A DNA stretch of 55,823 nucleotides from Planctomycetota bacterium (GCA_016195405.1 JACPZP010000002.1:1-55823); one strand, 5' to 3'; shown: positions 26,853 through 35,852, numbered from the stretch's first letter. Notes: generated by a model not told the origin, from the letters alone. Made by a program: numbers and translations.

Positions 26853-26927
26853 TGGCTAGTGGTTAGTGGCTAGTGGATAGAACGGCCACTGACTACAATC
26901 CACTAACCACTAACCACTAACCACTAG
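26850..26927. repeat. Heptamer-based inverted repeat before rpsP
   Basis: The left side reads AGTGGCTAGTGGTTAGTGGC and the right side CCACTAACCACTAACCACTA, each a run of the heptamer GTGGTTA/CCACTAA. The arms can pair into a hairpin that overlaps the ffh stop on the left and ends directly at the AGGAG ribosome-binding site of rpsP (26926-26930). Confidence 0.8.
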
Positions 26928-26935
26928 GAGATTTC

Positions 26936-27241
26936 GTGGCAGTTCGCATTCGCATGAAAATGATGGGGCGCAAGCATCGCCCGTATTACCGCATCGTGGC
27001 CATCGACTCGCGGCAACCGCGCGACGGCCGGATCTTGGAGGAACTGGGCACTTACGACCCTATGCTGCGGGACAAGCAACAGCGCGTAACGCTCAAGCCT
27101 GACCGCATCAAGCATTGGCAGTCGGTTGGAGCGTTGGCGTCGGAGAGGGTGACGACGCTCCTCAAGAAATACATGAAGAAATTCGAGGAAGCGGCAGCGC
27201 AAGCGCAGCAACTGGCGCCGCAGACCGTCGTGCAGGCGTGA
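26936..27241 (+). CDS. rpsP: 30S ribosomal protein S16
   Basis: This 101-residue protein starts MAVRIRMKMMGRKHRPYYRIVAIDSR, the invariant S16 signature, and continues with RDGRILEELGTYDP. The start is a GTG at 26936 with AGGAG at 26926-26930, five bases away. The C-terminus carries the usual lineage-variable Ala/Gln-rich tail. It is the first ribosomal gene of the rpsP-trmD-rplS set. The heptamer hairpin just upstream could occlude the ribosome-binding site or terminate readthrough from ffh, a possible control point that is inferred only from its position. Confidence 0.97.
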   Translation: MAVRIRMKMMGRKHRPYYRIVAIDSRQPRDGRILEELGTYDPMLRDKQQRVTLKPDRIKHWQSVGALASERVTTLLKKYMKKFEEAAAQAQQLAPQTVVQA

Positions 27242-27284
27242 CCCGCGGGATTCGCTGCGCTCAACCCGCGGCTTGGCGGGCGCT

Positions 27285-27995
27285 ATGCGTTTTGACGTGC
27301 TGACGCTGTTTCCGGATATCTTCCAGGGATATCGCACTCAGAGCCTGCTCAAGCTCGCCATCGACGCCGGGTTGGTGCGAATTCACCTATGGAACCTGCG
27401 CGACTGGGCCAAGGGCAAGCACCACACCGTCGACGATCGGCCCTTCGGCGGCGGGCCCGGCATGGTGCTGATGGCCGAACCCGTGTTCGCCGCAGTGGAG
27501 GGCATAAGGCCGCTCGACCCCGACCCCGGCCTTTTGATCCTGCTAACGCCGGGGGGACAGCGGTTGACGCAAGCCGTGGTGAAGGAACTGGCGGGACATC
27601 GGCGTTTGATTCTCTTGTGTGGCCGCTATGAGGGATTCGACGAACGTATACGCCTGGGTTTGCAGCCGCGTGAAATCTCGATCGGCGACTTTGTCTGTAA
27701 CGGCGGCGAAGTGCCGGCGATGGTGCTGATCGATACCGTGGTTCGCTACGTGCCTGGCGTCCTGGGGGACGCCGGCAGCGTGACCGAAGAGTCGCATAGC
27801 GAGCCGGGGAAGCTGGAGTATCCACAATACACCAGGCCGCGCGTGTTTCGCGGTATGGCGGTGCCGGAGGCGCTATTGAGCGGCGATCATGCGGCGATCG
27901 CACGTTGGCGCGAGGAACAATCGAGAAATCGAACTGCGAAGCCGCGAGCGGCAACCGAAAACACCCAACCCATTGGAGGAAACGATGAAGAATAA
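27285..27995 (+). CDS. trmD: tRNA (guanine37-N1)-methyltransferase
   Basis: This 236-residue SPOUT methyltransferase modifies G37 next to the anticodon and prevents +1 frameshifting. Family blocks: MRFDVLTLFPDIFQGY at the N-terminus, DDRPFGGGPGMVLMAEP, LLTPGGQRL, ILLCGRYEGFDERI, EISIGDFV-NGGE, and the knot/C-terminal region GDAGSVTEESHS and YTRPRVFRGMAVPEALLSGDH. The ATG at 27285 is chosen because the conserved MRFDVLTLFP begins there. Normally rimM lies between rpsP and trmD, but here only a 43-base gap separates them. Its 3' end overlaps the rplS start by 11 bases. Confidence 0.96.
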   Translation: MRFDVLTLFPDIFQGYRTQSLLKLAIDAGLVRIHLWNLRDWAKGKHHTVDDRPFGGGPGMVLMAEPVFAAVEGIRPLDPDPGLLILLTPGGQRLTQAVVKELAGHRRLILLCGRYEGFDERIRLGLQPREISIGDFVCNGGEVPAMVLIDTVVRYVPGVLGDAGSVTEESHSEPGKLEYPQYTRPRVFRGMAVPEALLSGDHAAIARWREEQSRNRTAKPRAATENTQPIGGNDEE

Positions 27996-28380
27996 ACTGA
28001 TGGCGCTTGTGGAGGAGTCCCAGCTCAAAGAAGAGCCACCCTCGTTCACCATCGGCGACCAGGTCGAGGTGCACCAAAAGATCTTGGAGGGCGAGAAGGA
28101 GCGGACGCAGGTGTTCGCCGGCGTGGTGATCTCCAAGCGCGGCGAAGGGCTGCGCGAGATGTTCACGGTTCGCCGGATCGTACAGGGCGAGGGAGTTGAG
28201 CGTACCTTTCCGCTGCATTCGCCGAAAATCGCCAAAGTGGACGTGAAACGCACTGGTGCGGTCCGGCGCGCCAAGCTTTACTACCTGCGCGACCGCGTGG
28301 GCAAAGCGACGCGCTTGCGGGAGCGCAAGGTGAAGGACGAGGCGCCAAAGGAAACCGCGGCGCCGGCGCCGACCGAGTAA
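27985..28380 (+). CDS. rplS: 50S ribosomal protein L19
   Basis: This 131-residue protein has L19 blocks FTIGDQVEVHQKILEGEKERTQVFAGVVISKRGEG broken over residues 22-56, then MFTVRRI, GVERTFPLHSPKIAKVDVKRTG and RRAKLYYLRDRVGKATRL. The ATG at 27985 has GGAGGA at 27976-27981 and lies inside the end of trmD, so translation is coupled. The C-terminal tail (ERKVKDEAPKETAAPAPTE) is a lineage-specific acidic/Ala-Pro extension. A 22-bp near-perfect palindrome follows 10 bases after the stop. Confidence 0.96.
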   Translation: MKNKLMALVEESQLKEEPPSFTIGDQVEVHQKILEGEKERTQVFAGVVISKRGEGLREMFTVRRIVQGEGVERTFPLHSPKIAKVDVKRTGAVRRAKLYYLRDRVGKATRLRERKVKDEAPKETAAPAPTE

Positions 28381-28390
28381 TGCGTTTGTT

Positions 28391-28446
28391 AGCGGGGAGC
28401 CGCAGGCGACCGTGGGCAGTGCCGCGGTCGCCTACGGCTCCCCGCT
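28391..28446. repeat. 22-bp inverted repeat (one mismatch) between rplS and yraN
   Basis: Arms 28391-28412 and 28425-28446 match in 21 of 22 positions with a 12-base loop. The arm starts AGCGGGGAGCCG. It lies between the rplS stop and the yraN ATG. Confidence 0.85.
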
Positions 28447-28461
28447 GAACGGGAGTTTGCG

Positions 28462-28866
28462 ATGCCCCCGACCGCGAGCAAGCCGTGGTGGCGGCGTTGG
28501 TTCGGCACGCGGTCGGAGCGGGCGGCCGCGCGGTTTCTCAAGAGGCTGGGCTACCGCATCCTGGTCCGCAATTACACTTGCCCGTTGGGTGAACTCGACC
28601 TGATCGCTCTTGATGGTCGGACGCTCGTTTTCGTCGAGGTGCGCTCCACGGAAGCCGACAACACATCCGGACCCGCCGCTTCCGTCGACGTCGCCAAACA
28701 GCGACGGCTCACGCGGCTCGCGCTATTCTTCCTCAAGCAAAAGCGGCTGCTTGGACATACAGCCCGATTTGACGTTTTGACGCTAAGCTGGCCGGAGGCT
28801 GTCCGCAAACCCGCCTTCGAACATTTCAAGAACGCTTTTGAAGCTGTGGGAGACGTGGGTTTCTAG
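28462..28866 (+). CDS. yraN: YraN/UPF0102 family endonuclease-like protein
   Basis: This 134-residue restriction-endonuclease-fold protein has RSERAAARFLKRLGYRILVRNY, GELDLIALDG and LVFVEVRS, the UPF0102 pattern with the E-D/E-V-K(R) core; the usual lysine is Arg, a common variant. SVDVAKQRRLTRLALFFL matches the later family helix. Its position after rplS is the usual neighbourhood, though rnhB, often between them, is absent. The function is not established; a DNA-processing role is assumed from the fold. Confidence 0.9.
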   Translation: MPPTASKPWWRRWFGTRSERAAARFLKRLGYRILVRNYTCPLGELDLIALDGRTLVFVEVRSTEADNTSGPAASVDVAKQRRLTRLALFFLKQKRLLGHTARFDVLTLSWPEAVRKPAFEHFKNAFEAVGDVGF

Positions 28867-28933
28867 AAGCGGTTTCAAAAAGGGGTCAGGACCTGTGATT
28901 CTAGAGGTCCTGACCCCTTTTTGAAACCGCTTC
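28866..28933. terminator. Perfect 29-bp hairpin between convergent yraN and HEAT/TPR genes
   Basis: Arms 28866-28894 and 28905-28933 are exact reverse complements with a 10-base loop, containing AAAAAGGGGTCAGGACCT. Internal A5/T5 runs lie in the arms on both strands, and the left arm overlaps the yraN stop. It is well placed as a bidirectional terminator. The core GGGGTCAGGACC also occurs at 53987-53999 near the RAYT, so it may be a captured transposon-related repeat. Confidence 0.75.
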
Positions 28934-28938
28934 CAAGC

Positions 28939-29652
28939 TCATCCCTTTTCGCCGAGCATGCGCTCCAGGGATTCAATCATCTGTTGCACGCCGTCGAGGT
29001 TGGGATTGATGCGGTTGGCGCGGCGATAGGCGCGCAGGGCCGCTCGCAACCGCTTCTGCTTCATGAAGCTTTGGGCCAGACCACTGGCGGCGCCGAAATG
29101 GAAGGGGTTGATGCGAAGCGTTTTTTCGCAGTCGGCGACGGACTTGGCGTAATCGCGCAGACGGAAAAAGACGATGGCCCTCTGGTTATAAGCCTCGGCG
29201 AAGCGTGCCGATCTGCGGATGAGCGCGTCGTAGCCGGCTAGCACAACCAAAGCAGTGTCAGGCTTGACCCGGAGCTGCATCAAGCGCTGCAGCTCCATAT
29301 TGTTCTCCTGGGTGTCGGCCCGGAACCAAATCGACCACAAAGCGTCGGCGCACAACTCGCGCACTGTCGGATCCTCGTCGTGGAGACGGGCGGCGAGAAG
29401 GGCGTTGACGTCAAAATTGCCGATGAGGCCCAGGGCTAAAACGGCCGCCTGGCGAATCTCCGCGTCCGGCGCAACCAAGAGGCGTTCCAAGGTCGCCTGC
29501 GAGTATCGAGCTTCGACGGCTTTCTTGAAGCGGTTGAGCCCCCGGCGAATGCGCTGGGCGATTTCACGCGGCGAGTCTTCCTGGCGGCGGTCCGGAAGGG
29601 CTTGGAAAAAATCAAGAAGCAAAGGCTCGCGCACGCCGTCTCTCCGGTTCAT
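28939..29652 (-). CDS. HEAT- and TPR-repeat protein
   Basis: This 237-residue protein carries HEAT-like helical repeats in its middle (LLVAPDAEIRQAAVLALGLIGNFD, LHDEDPTVRELCADALWSIW). TPR repeats follow (AEAYNQRAIVFFRLRDYAKSVADCEKTLRINPFHFGAASGLAQSF, LRAALRAYRRANRINPNLDG). There is no signal peptide or catalytic motif. HEAT-TPR fusions of this sort are scaffold proteins. Its stop sits right beside the 29-bp hairpin that it shares with yraN. Neighbours give no functional clue. Confidence 0.8.
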   Translation of the reverse strand: MNRRDGVREPLLLDFFQALPDRRQEDSPREIAQRIRRGLNRFKKAVEARYSQATLERLLVAPDAEIRQAAVLALGLIGNFDVNALLAARLHDEDPTVRELCADALWSIWFRADTQENNMELQRLMQLRVKPDTALVVLAGYDALIRRSARFAEAYNQRAIVFFRLRDYAKSVADCEKTLRINPFHFGAASGLAQSFMKQKRLRAALRAYRRANRINPNLDGVQQMIESLERMLGEKG

Positions 29653-29789
29653 TAAGTCTGCGGATCCACGTCGAGCGTCCGGACAAGCATCAGCATGGGA
29701 GCTAAGGCAAGCGCCGGCGGCTCGCGGACATTAGTTGGTTTTAGGAATTTGCCTGCTCCATGCAACCCCGCTGCTTGATTCCGTAGACC

Positions 29790-32700
29790 TCAATCCTTCG
29801 CCGGCGGCATCGGCGGCGGCGTGCTTTCGGGCGCCGGGGAGACCAGCGGGCCCAAACCGGGCTTTACCGAGTTGGCACTCGATACCACCGCTCCCTTAGT
29901 CTTCTTGATCGCAGCCACGTCCTGCAGGATCACATCGACGGCTTTCTCAAGCTGCGGGTCGTGTCCGCGGGCAAGTTGATCGGGATGCACGTCAACGACG
30001 ATGTCCGGCGTCACGCCCTCCTTGTCCATGTTCACGCCCTTGTTGGTTGTGACGCCGATGCGCGGAGTGCGGAAAGTGGTTCCGTCGATGAGTTGAATGT
30101 TGCGGGTGCCGATGACGTGGCCGCCAGTCGGCTGACCGACCAGCTTGCCCAGGCCCATGGTCCGGAATGCGTGCGGGAAAATCTCGGCATCGGAATAGGA
30201 ACGGTTGTTGACGAGCAGCACGAGCGGCTTGGTCCAGCGGCGGTCGTTGGAATTGAGCACCAGCCCGCTGGGGCCGTTGCGTTGGTGGAAAAACGTGTGC
30301 TCCTTGCCTGTGAGGTAGCTAAGGACTTGCTCGTGGGTGAAGCCGCCGCCGTTGTAGCGAACGTCGAGGACGATGCCGTCCTTGTCGAAGCAATCGGAGT
30401 AGAGCGAGCGTAGGAAGCGGTCCAGACCGTTTTCGTCCATGCTCGGAATGTGGATGTAGCCGAGCTTGCCCTTGCTGATTTCATGGACGCGATCGGCGTT
30501 CTTCTTCACCCAGCGCTCGTACATCAATTTGGCGATTTCCTGCCGGTTCACGCCTTGCAGCTCGAGTCGCCGGGTCGCGCGGGGATCGTCGGGATTGCCG
30601 GTCACGCTCAAGGTCACCACCTCGCCGATCTTGTCGTTGAGAAGCTTGGAACCATCGACATTCGGTTTCAACTCCACATCGTCGATCCGCAGCACGATCT
30701 CGGCCGGCTTAAGGCTCAATCCACGCCGGTCCGCGGGTCCGTTTCGCAAAATCTCAGCAAGCTTGAGGCCCGGCCCCTTGTACGCATCGTCGAAGATTAG
30801 GCCCAGGTCAGCAGTCTGTTGTTCGGCGGCGCCGAGATTGCCGGAAATGCCTAAATGGGAAGCATTCAATTCGCCGAGCATAAGGCTGATCATGGTGAAC
30901 AAGTCTTCCTTGAGCGCGACGTGCTTGACGAGCGGCCGATACTTATCGCGGACTTTGTTCCAATTGGCGCCGTGGAACAGCGGATCGTAAAAGCTCTCGT
31001 TGAGGGCTCGCCAACTTTGCGCGAAGATCTCGGCGAAGACTTCGTCTTGACGCACGGTCATACGAGCCTGAAACGGAATCGTCGCAGACGGTGCGGGAAT
31101 GGCGGCGATTCCCGAAGGAACGGGAGGGCCGACCGTCGCGGTCCGTATGTTGCCCCCTCCATCACGGAAGAAGATCATGCTGGAGTAGTTCTTTGACCAC
31201 TGAATCTGGTGCGGATTGACGTTGCCGGTGGAGAGTCGGGCGATTTGACCTCCGTCGCTGCTGGCCACCCATAGGTCGGAAGCGCCGTCCACGGTCGCTC
31301 GAAATGCGATTCGCGAGCCGTCGTTGGAAATCGCGCATTCGCCTGCCGGAAGCGGCGCCGGTTGCTTGACGCGCAGATGGATGTCGTCCCAATCGATGTC
31401 CTTGCTGGCCGGCGCGCCGGGCGCAGCCGGTTTTTGCAGGGACAGCACATGGGCGGTCGTCTGGTTGCGACGCCGGCTGCTGATGAACGCCAGCCGATTG
31501 CCCGTCTTGCTCCACGTCACGCCGCCGTTGTACGTGGCGAAGCGCGTGATGTTGCGCGGCGGGTCAGCGGCCGTCGGTCCCGTCCCGGGCACAATGAACA
31601 GTTCGCTGGCAAAGGAGCTGTCCGAGCGGCCGTAAACCAGCCATTTGCCGTCGGGCGACCATTCGTAGTCAAAGATTTGGCCGTCCTTGACGAGGACTTT
31701 TTGGTCGGTTCCATCCGGATTCATCGTCATCAACTTGCCGGCACGGAGGAAGGAGGCGCGCTTGCCATCGGGCGTGAACATGACGCCCATCTCGGCTTCG
31801 GGGGTGTTCGTAAGCTGCTTGACCTTGAACCGATGGGCCTGAATCAGCTCGGGATGCTCGGTATCGTCGGATTCGAGGAGATAGATGTCTTCGTGTCCGC
31901 CGCGGTCCGACAGGAACAGGAGCTTTTTGTTGTCGGGCGACCAGGCGACGCCGTGGTCGAACGCGGGACTGTCGGTCAAGCGCTTCGCCTTGCCGCCGTT
32001 GCGCGGCATGACGAAGATCTCACCGTGCACCACGAAGGCGATCGCTTTCTCGTCGTGAGACAGCGAGAATTCGGTGGCGCCGGAGGTGAAGGTGACGAGG
32101 CGCTCGGGATTAGTCTTGTCGTCGGCGTAAACCTCGATATTCAGCTTGCGCGTGCTGCCGGTCTTGATTTCCAGAAGGTAAAGATCGGGGCCGCACTCGT
32201 AAACCATCCATTCGCCGTTGGCGCACAGACGGGCTCGCCGCACGCCGTCGTCCTTGTGATGCGTGACCTGCTGCGGGGGTGAAGCGACTGATGCCGAGCC
32301 ATTGAGTACGAATTCCTGTTTGATGATGTTGGCCGGCGTGCCGAAAGTCTCGCTGACCCAGTAGAGTGTTTTGCCGGCAGGCGACCATTGCGGGTGATTG
32401 TCTTGGCCGTTAAAGGTGGTGATCTGGCGATTGTTGGTTCCGTCGGCGTTGCAAATCCAGATGTCGTCGTTGGCCGAGCCGCGGTAGCCCTTGCGATACC
32501 AGGTGCCTGGGCCGCGAACGTAGGCGATTAGATCACCCTTGGGAGAAAACGCGCCTTCTCGGCCTTCGTGAACGCTAATGCGCCGGGCCTGTCCGCCTGT
32601 CGCCGGAATGACAAATATCTCCTGGCGTTGGGGGAAATCGGTTTGCCGCGTGGAGGTGAACAGAATCTGCTTGCCGTCGGCCGACCAACAGGTAGCCACA

Positions 32701-33047
32701 TCGTCCGCGGAGTCAAACGTGAGGCGCTTGGGCTTGCCGCCCTGCACGGGGATGACGAAGACGTCATATTGGCCGTGGCGGTTGGAGGAGAACGCGATCC
32801 ATTTGCCGTCGGGACTGAACAATGGCGCGAAATCGTGCTTCTCGTGCATGGTCAGATGCCGGGCGACGCCGCCTTTAGCGTCGACGATCCACAAATCCCC
32901 AAGGTAGCTGAACGCCACCTGCTTGCCGTCAGGCGAGATGTCCGGCGTACGGGCGAAGCGAATGGGCTCGGAGGATTGAGCGTTTAGAGAAGAGGTAAAT
33001 AGAAGTAGAAAAAGCATGGAGGGCGAGGTAAACAGTTTTCGCGTCAT
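29790..33047 (-). CDS. Tricorn-like protease (TolB-type propeller, PDZ, S41 peptidase)
   Basis: This protein of about 1,085 residues has a signal peptide (SPSMLFLLLFTSSLNAQSS). Residues about 25-690 form TolB/WD-like propeller repeats (ISPDGKQVAFSYLGDLWIV, FSPDGKWIAFSSNRHGQYDVFVI, WSPDNKKLLFLSD and others). A PDZ-like segment follows (LKLAEILRNGPADRRGLSLKPAEIVLRIDDVEL), then a C-terminal S41/tricorn core with IVLDVRYNGGGFT and LLVNNRSYSDAEIFPHAF containing the putative catalytic Ser. The ATG at 33047 (MTRKLFTS) starts the signal; longer openings upstream include palindromic DNA and are not used. It would degrade peptides in the periplasm. The C-terminal tail is Pro-rich. Confidence 0.92.
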   Translation of the reverse strand: MTRKLFTSPSMLFLLLFTSSLNAQSSEPIRFARTPDISPDGKQVAFSYLGDLWIVDAKGGVARHLTMHEKHDFAPLFSPDGKWIAFSSNRHGQYDVFVIPVQGGKPKRLTFDSADDVATCWSADGKQILFTSTRQTDFPQRQEIFVIPATGGQARRISVHEGREGAFSPKGDLIAYVRGPGTWYRKGYRGSANDDIWICNADGTNNRQITTFNGQDNHPQWSPAGKTLYWVSETFGTPANIIKQEFVLNGSASVASPPQQVTHHKDDGVRRARLCANGEWMVYECGPDLYLLEIKTGSTRKLNIEVYADDKTNPERLVTFTSGATEFSLSHDEKAIAFVVHGEIFVMPRNGGKAKRLTDSPAFDHGVAWSPDNKKLLFLSDRGGHEDIYLLESDDTEHPELIQAHRFKVKQLTNTPEAEMGVMFTPDGKRASFLRAGKLMTMNPDGTDQKVLVKDGQIFDYEWSPDGKWLVYGRSDSSFASELFIVPGTGPTAADPPRNITRFATYNGGVTWSKTGNRLAFISSRRRNQTTAHVLSLQKPAAPGAPASKDIDWDDIHLRVKQPAPLPAGECAISNDGSRIAFRATVDGASDLWVASSDGGQIARLSTGNVNPHQIQWSKNYSSMIFFRDGGGNIRTATVGPPVPSGIAAIPAPSATIPFQARMTVRQDEVFAEIFAQSWRALNESFYDPLFHGANWNKVRDKYRPLVKHVALKEDLFTMISLMLGELNASHLGISGNLGAAEQQTADLGLIFDDAYKGPGLKLAEILRNGPADRRGLSLKPAEIVLRIDDVELKPNVDGSKLLNDKIGEVVTLSVTGNPDDPRATRRLELQGVNRQEIAKLMYERWVKKNADRVHEISKGKLGYIHIPSMDENGLDRFLRSLYSDCFDKDGIVLDVRYNGGGFTHEQVLSYLTGKEHTFFHQRNGPSGLVLNSNDRRWTKPLVLLVNNRSYSDAEIFPHAFRTMGLGKLVGQPTGGHVIGTRNIQLIDGTTFRTPRIGVTTNKGVNMDKEGVTPDIVVDVHPDQLARGHDPQLEKAVDVILQDVAAIKKTKGAVVSSANSVKPGLGPLVSPAPESTPPPMPPAKD

Positions 33048-33198
33048 GGTGTGGGTTTCCAGATGGCCGGCGGGAAAATCGGCAGTCCGTTGCGATAGAC
33101 GCTTGGAGGGCACGCATCCTTGCAGATAATTCCATCGTAGCAGAGGGATACGGTGAAGGCAAAAGCTACGCAAATTTGGGCGCGACCAACCTTGCAAT

Positions 33199-33331
33199 TG
33201 TTTAGCCGCGAGCCAACGGCGAGCGCGGGCCGGGGTCCGTGTGCCGGGGCTTGGGTACTGCCGGCGCGGCCTGTATGCGCTCTGCCCGCGTTGGATGCCG
33301 TCCGCGCTCGCCGCTGGCTCGCGGCTAAACA
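33199..33331. repeat. 30-bp inverted repeat (one mismatch) with 73-base spacer
   Basis: Arms 33199-33228 and 33302-33331 match in 29 of 30 positions, with the core TAGCCGCGAGCC. They fill most of the divergent 377-base region between the tricorn-like gene and the small Cys-rich gene. The spacer is GC-rich without a coding signal, and no promoter was recognised in it. Confidence 0.85.
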
Positions 33332-33424
33332 AAGACCGGTTAACAAACGGGTATTGCGGCCATGTTTCCGCGAGCGCCCCTTGCGGCTAGCATAGCTTGG
33401 ACCGCTTTTTCGGAGAAACCACTC

Positions 33425-33670
33425 ATGAACCAGCCGCAACCGTATCGCCCGCGCTGTGCTTATCTCACCTGCAAGTCGATGCAGGTCTTTGGCGAGGACT
33501 TTGAACAGGATCCGGAATTCCAGTCCGGCATGGTGGAGTTCACTTGCACCAAGACCTACCACGGTTGGGGACCCGACGGCGGCGAAGCTTCGTACAACCT
33601 TTGCCGCGATCCCGAGCGTCCATGCTTCCGTGAGTTTGTCGAAATCTCCACGAGCCCTGAATCTCCGTGA
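33425..33670 (+). CDS. Small Cys-rich hypothetical protein
   Basis: This 81-residue protein contains C-A-Y-L-T-C near the N-terminus, then FTCTKTYHGWGPDGG, and a late YNLCRDPERPCFREF, giving five cysteines that could bind metal or form disulfides. There is no signal peptide and no family I recognise. The ATG at 33425 is preferred; an upstream in-frame opening begins in the palindrome-rich spacer. It precedes the zinc-ribbon/caspase-like gene by 83 bases on the same strand. Confidence 0.55.
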   Translation: MNQPQPYRPRCAYLTCKSMQVFGEDFEQDPEFQSGMVEFTCTKTYHGWGPDGGEASYNLCRDPERPCFREFVEISTSPESP

Positions 33671-33753
33671 GTTGGCACGGCGGAACTTCGCGATGTAAAA
33701 TAGTGTCAGATGACGATGGATCCGCGCAACGGTAGCGAGGGCAAGGTTGACTC

Positions 33754-35835
33754 ATGACTCCCGTGGTTCACTCCAAGTGCCCCTATTGCGACAGAAGTCT
33801 CCGCATTCCGGCCGAATGGCTTTCCCGGCCGATGAAATGCAAGCATTGCCAGCAAGTCTTCGTGACGCGGGCGACGGCGCCAGCGCTGCAACCTGCGAGC
33901 ATGGTCGCAGGGATGCCGCTGCCTCCGCCTGTTCTTTCCCCACCGCCTGTTGCACCTCTATCACTTGGAAACAAGTCCTCTGGCTTCAACGATGAGCCGC
34001 TCGCTTCCGCCGCGCTGCCGCGCCGCCGTCGCGGCCGGCGCGGTTGGATGGTCGGCACGCTCGTCGGCCTGGTGCTGCTCGGCATCGCCGCGGGTGCCGT
34101 TGTGCTTGCCTGGCCGGAACTGCAAAAGGCCCTTAAAAAAGACAAGGACGAAGACGACAAGGACAAGATCGCCGAACTCAAGGACAAGCAATTCCCACCG
34201 GCCGACAAGGACAAGAAAACCAGCGCCAAAACCAAGGACGACGCCAAGCCGCCCAATGACAAAGACACGAGATCCGCTTCAGGCCGCGACGTGTTTCCGC
34301 GCCGCGCCTTGCTCATCAATGTCTCCAATTACTTGTTGTTCAATCCTCTCGACTACGGCAGCGACCGCGATGGCAACTATCCAGGCAGCAGCACGGCCGT
34401 TCTAGCCGACCAACTCACTCGACCGCCGATGAATATTCCGCCCAACCAGATCACGGAGTTGGCCGACGGCGCGCGCAAGCCGCTCTCCACCACCAAGCCG
34501 CAGATCGAGGCCGCCCTTAGTGAATTCGTACAAACAAGCCGGCCGCAGGACCGCATTGTGATTCTCTTTACCGGCCACGCCATCGACATGGAAAAGCAGG
34601 CCTACCTCGTGCCCGTGGAAGGAAACCGCGAAAAGCCCGACACACTCATTCCACTCGCCTGGGTATACGAGCAGCTTGCGAAATGTCCCGCCCGGCAAAA
34701 ACTGTTGGTCCTGGACGTATTCCGATTCCCTCCGGCCCGCGGCGAGGAGTTACCCGGCGCCGGTGAGATGCCCGGAGACTTCGACGCGAAGCTCCACAAC
34801 CCGCCGGCCGGCATCCAGGTCTGGACGGCGTGCTCCAAAGGTCAGCAATCCCTCGAGTTCGAGAAGGGCAGCCTCTTCTTGCAAGCGCTTTGCAACTCGC
34901 TCCAAGAACGCGGCAAGGGGATTACCGAGCCAACCGCCTCGCTTCCCCTGGACCTCCTGGTGACTAAAGTAAACCAACGTCTGAAGGACGTGCTGGGTGC
35001 AAAAAAGTTGGAGCAAGTTTCGCAAGTCTACGGCAAGGAACCGGACGAGGGAGCGGCATTCGATCCAAGCCAGGATTTGCCGCCCAAGCTCACGCTCAAA
35101 CCGCCGAGCGCCGGCGCTCAGACGTTGGTGCGCAACATTCTCGAAGAAATCAACATCATCCCGTCGCCGCGCGGCTCCAGGCAGCCGATCAATCTCGCCA
35201 GCCTGCCGGCATTCACCGGAATGTCGCCGGACGAATACAAAGCCGACTACAAGTCTCCCAAGGAGTTGATGGCGATGGCCAAGGACAAGGAGAAGTATCC
35301 CTTGCGGGCCGCCTACTTCGAAGTGCAAAAAATCTTGAAGGAGAGCGAGAAGATTCGCGTCAAGGAGTTCTTTCCCAGTCCCGGCGGTCCGGCGTCGCCG
35401 CAGCTCAAGAAGAACATCGCCAGGGAGCAGCAGCCCGTCGGCGTCATGCAGTTCGAGCTGAAAAACGCGCTCGACCAGTTGGTGAAAGCGGGTGAGCAAC
35501 GCGACAAGGAAAACTCCAAACGCTGGCAAATCAATTTCGATCTCGCCGTCGCCCGGCTCAAGGCCCGCTTGGTCTATCTCAACGAGTACAACGAAATCCT
35601 CGCCAAGGTGCGCGGCGACTCGCTGCCTGACTTGGCCCCGGGCGACACCGGCTTCCGCGTCGGTTCCAGCGTCAAGCTGTCCACTAAGGAAAGCGAATAC
35701 AAGAAGATGGAGAAGGAAGTCAAGAAGTCGCTGGTCGCCATCGCCCGCGATCACCCCAACACGCCCTGGGCCATCGTCGCCCAGCGCGAAAGCATGACGG
35801 CCTTAGGATTGATGTGGCGGCCGACTCGGGAGTGA
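33754..35835 (+). CDS. Zinc-ribbon protein with caspase-like fold lacking the catalytic Cys
   Basis: This 693-residue protein has an N-terminal zinc ribbon (CPYCDRSLRI...KCKHCQQVF, about residues 9-32), a Pro-rich stretch, and one membrane helix at about 95-118 (WMVGTLVGLVLLGIAAGAVVLAW). A highly charged Lys/Asp/Glu linker follows, then a caspase/gingipain-like domain from about residue 183. That domain has RALLINVSNYLL, then IVILFTGHAID with the expected His at H275. The second catalytic position reads LLVLDVFRF where the family has LLDxCR, so F323 replaces the catalytic Cys. The remainder is helical. It is therefore probably a non-proteolytic, caspase-like membrane protein. A frameshift is not suspected, because the frame is continuous. 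Confidence 0.85.
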   Translation: MTPVVHSKCPYCDRSLRIPAEWLSRPMKCKHCQQVFVTRATAPALQPASMVAGMPLPPPVLSPPPVAPLSLGNKSSGFNDEPLASAALPRRRRGRRGWMVGTLVGLVLLGIAAGAVVLAWPELQKALKKDKDEDDKDKIAELKDKQFPPADKDKKTSAKTKDDAKPPNDKDTRSASGRDVFPRRALLINVSNYLLFNPLDYGSDRDGNYPGSSTAVLADQLTRPPMNIPPNQITELADGARKPLSTTKPQIEAALSEFVQTSRPQDRIVILFTGHAIDMEKQAYLVPVEGNREKPDTLIPLAWVYEQLAKCPARQKLLVLDVFRFPPARGEELPGAGEMPGDFDAKLHNPPAGIQVWTACSKGQQSLEFEKGSLFLQALCNSLQERGKGITEPTASLPLDLLVTKVNQRLKDVLGAKKLEQVSQVYGKEPDEGAAFDPSQDLPPKLTLKPPSAGAQTLVRNILEEINIIPSPRGSRQPINLASLPAFTGMSPDEYKADYKSPKELMAMAKDKEKYPLRAAYFEVQKILKESEKIRVKEFFPSPGGPASPQLKKNIAREQQPVGVMQFELKNALDQLVKAGEQRDKENSKRWQINFDLAVARLKARLVYLNEYNEILAKVRGDSLPDLAPGDTGFRVGSSVKLSTKESEYKKMEKEVKKSLVAIARDHPNTPWAIVAQRESMTALGLMWRPTRE

Positions 35836-35852
35836 TCGAGTCTTTTTGCACT

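Noticed and set aside
26850..26927. CRISPR array
   Set aside because: The heptamers are contiguous with no spacers and form one hairpin.
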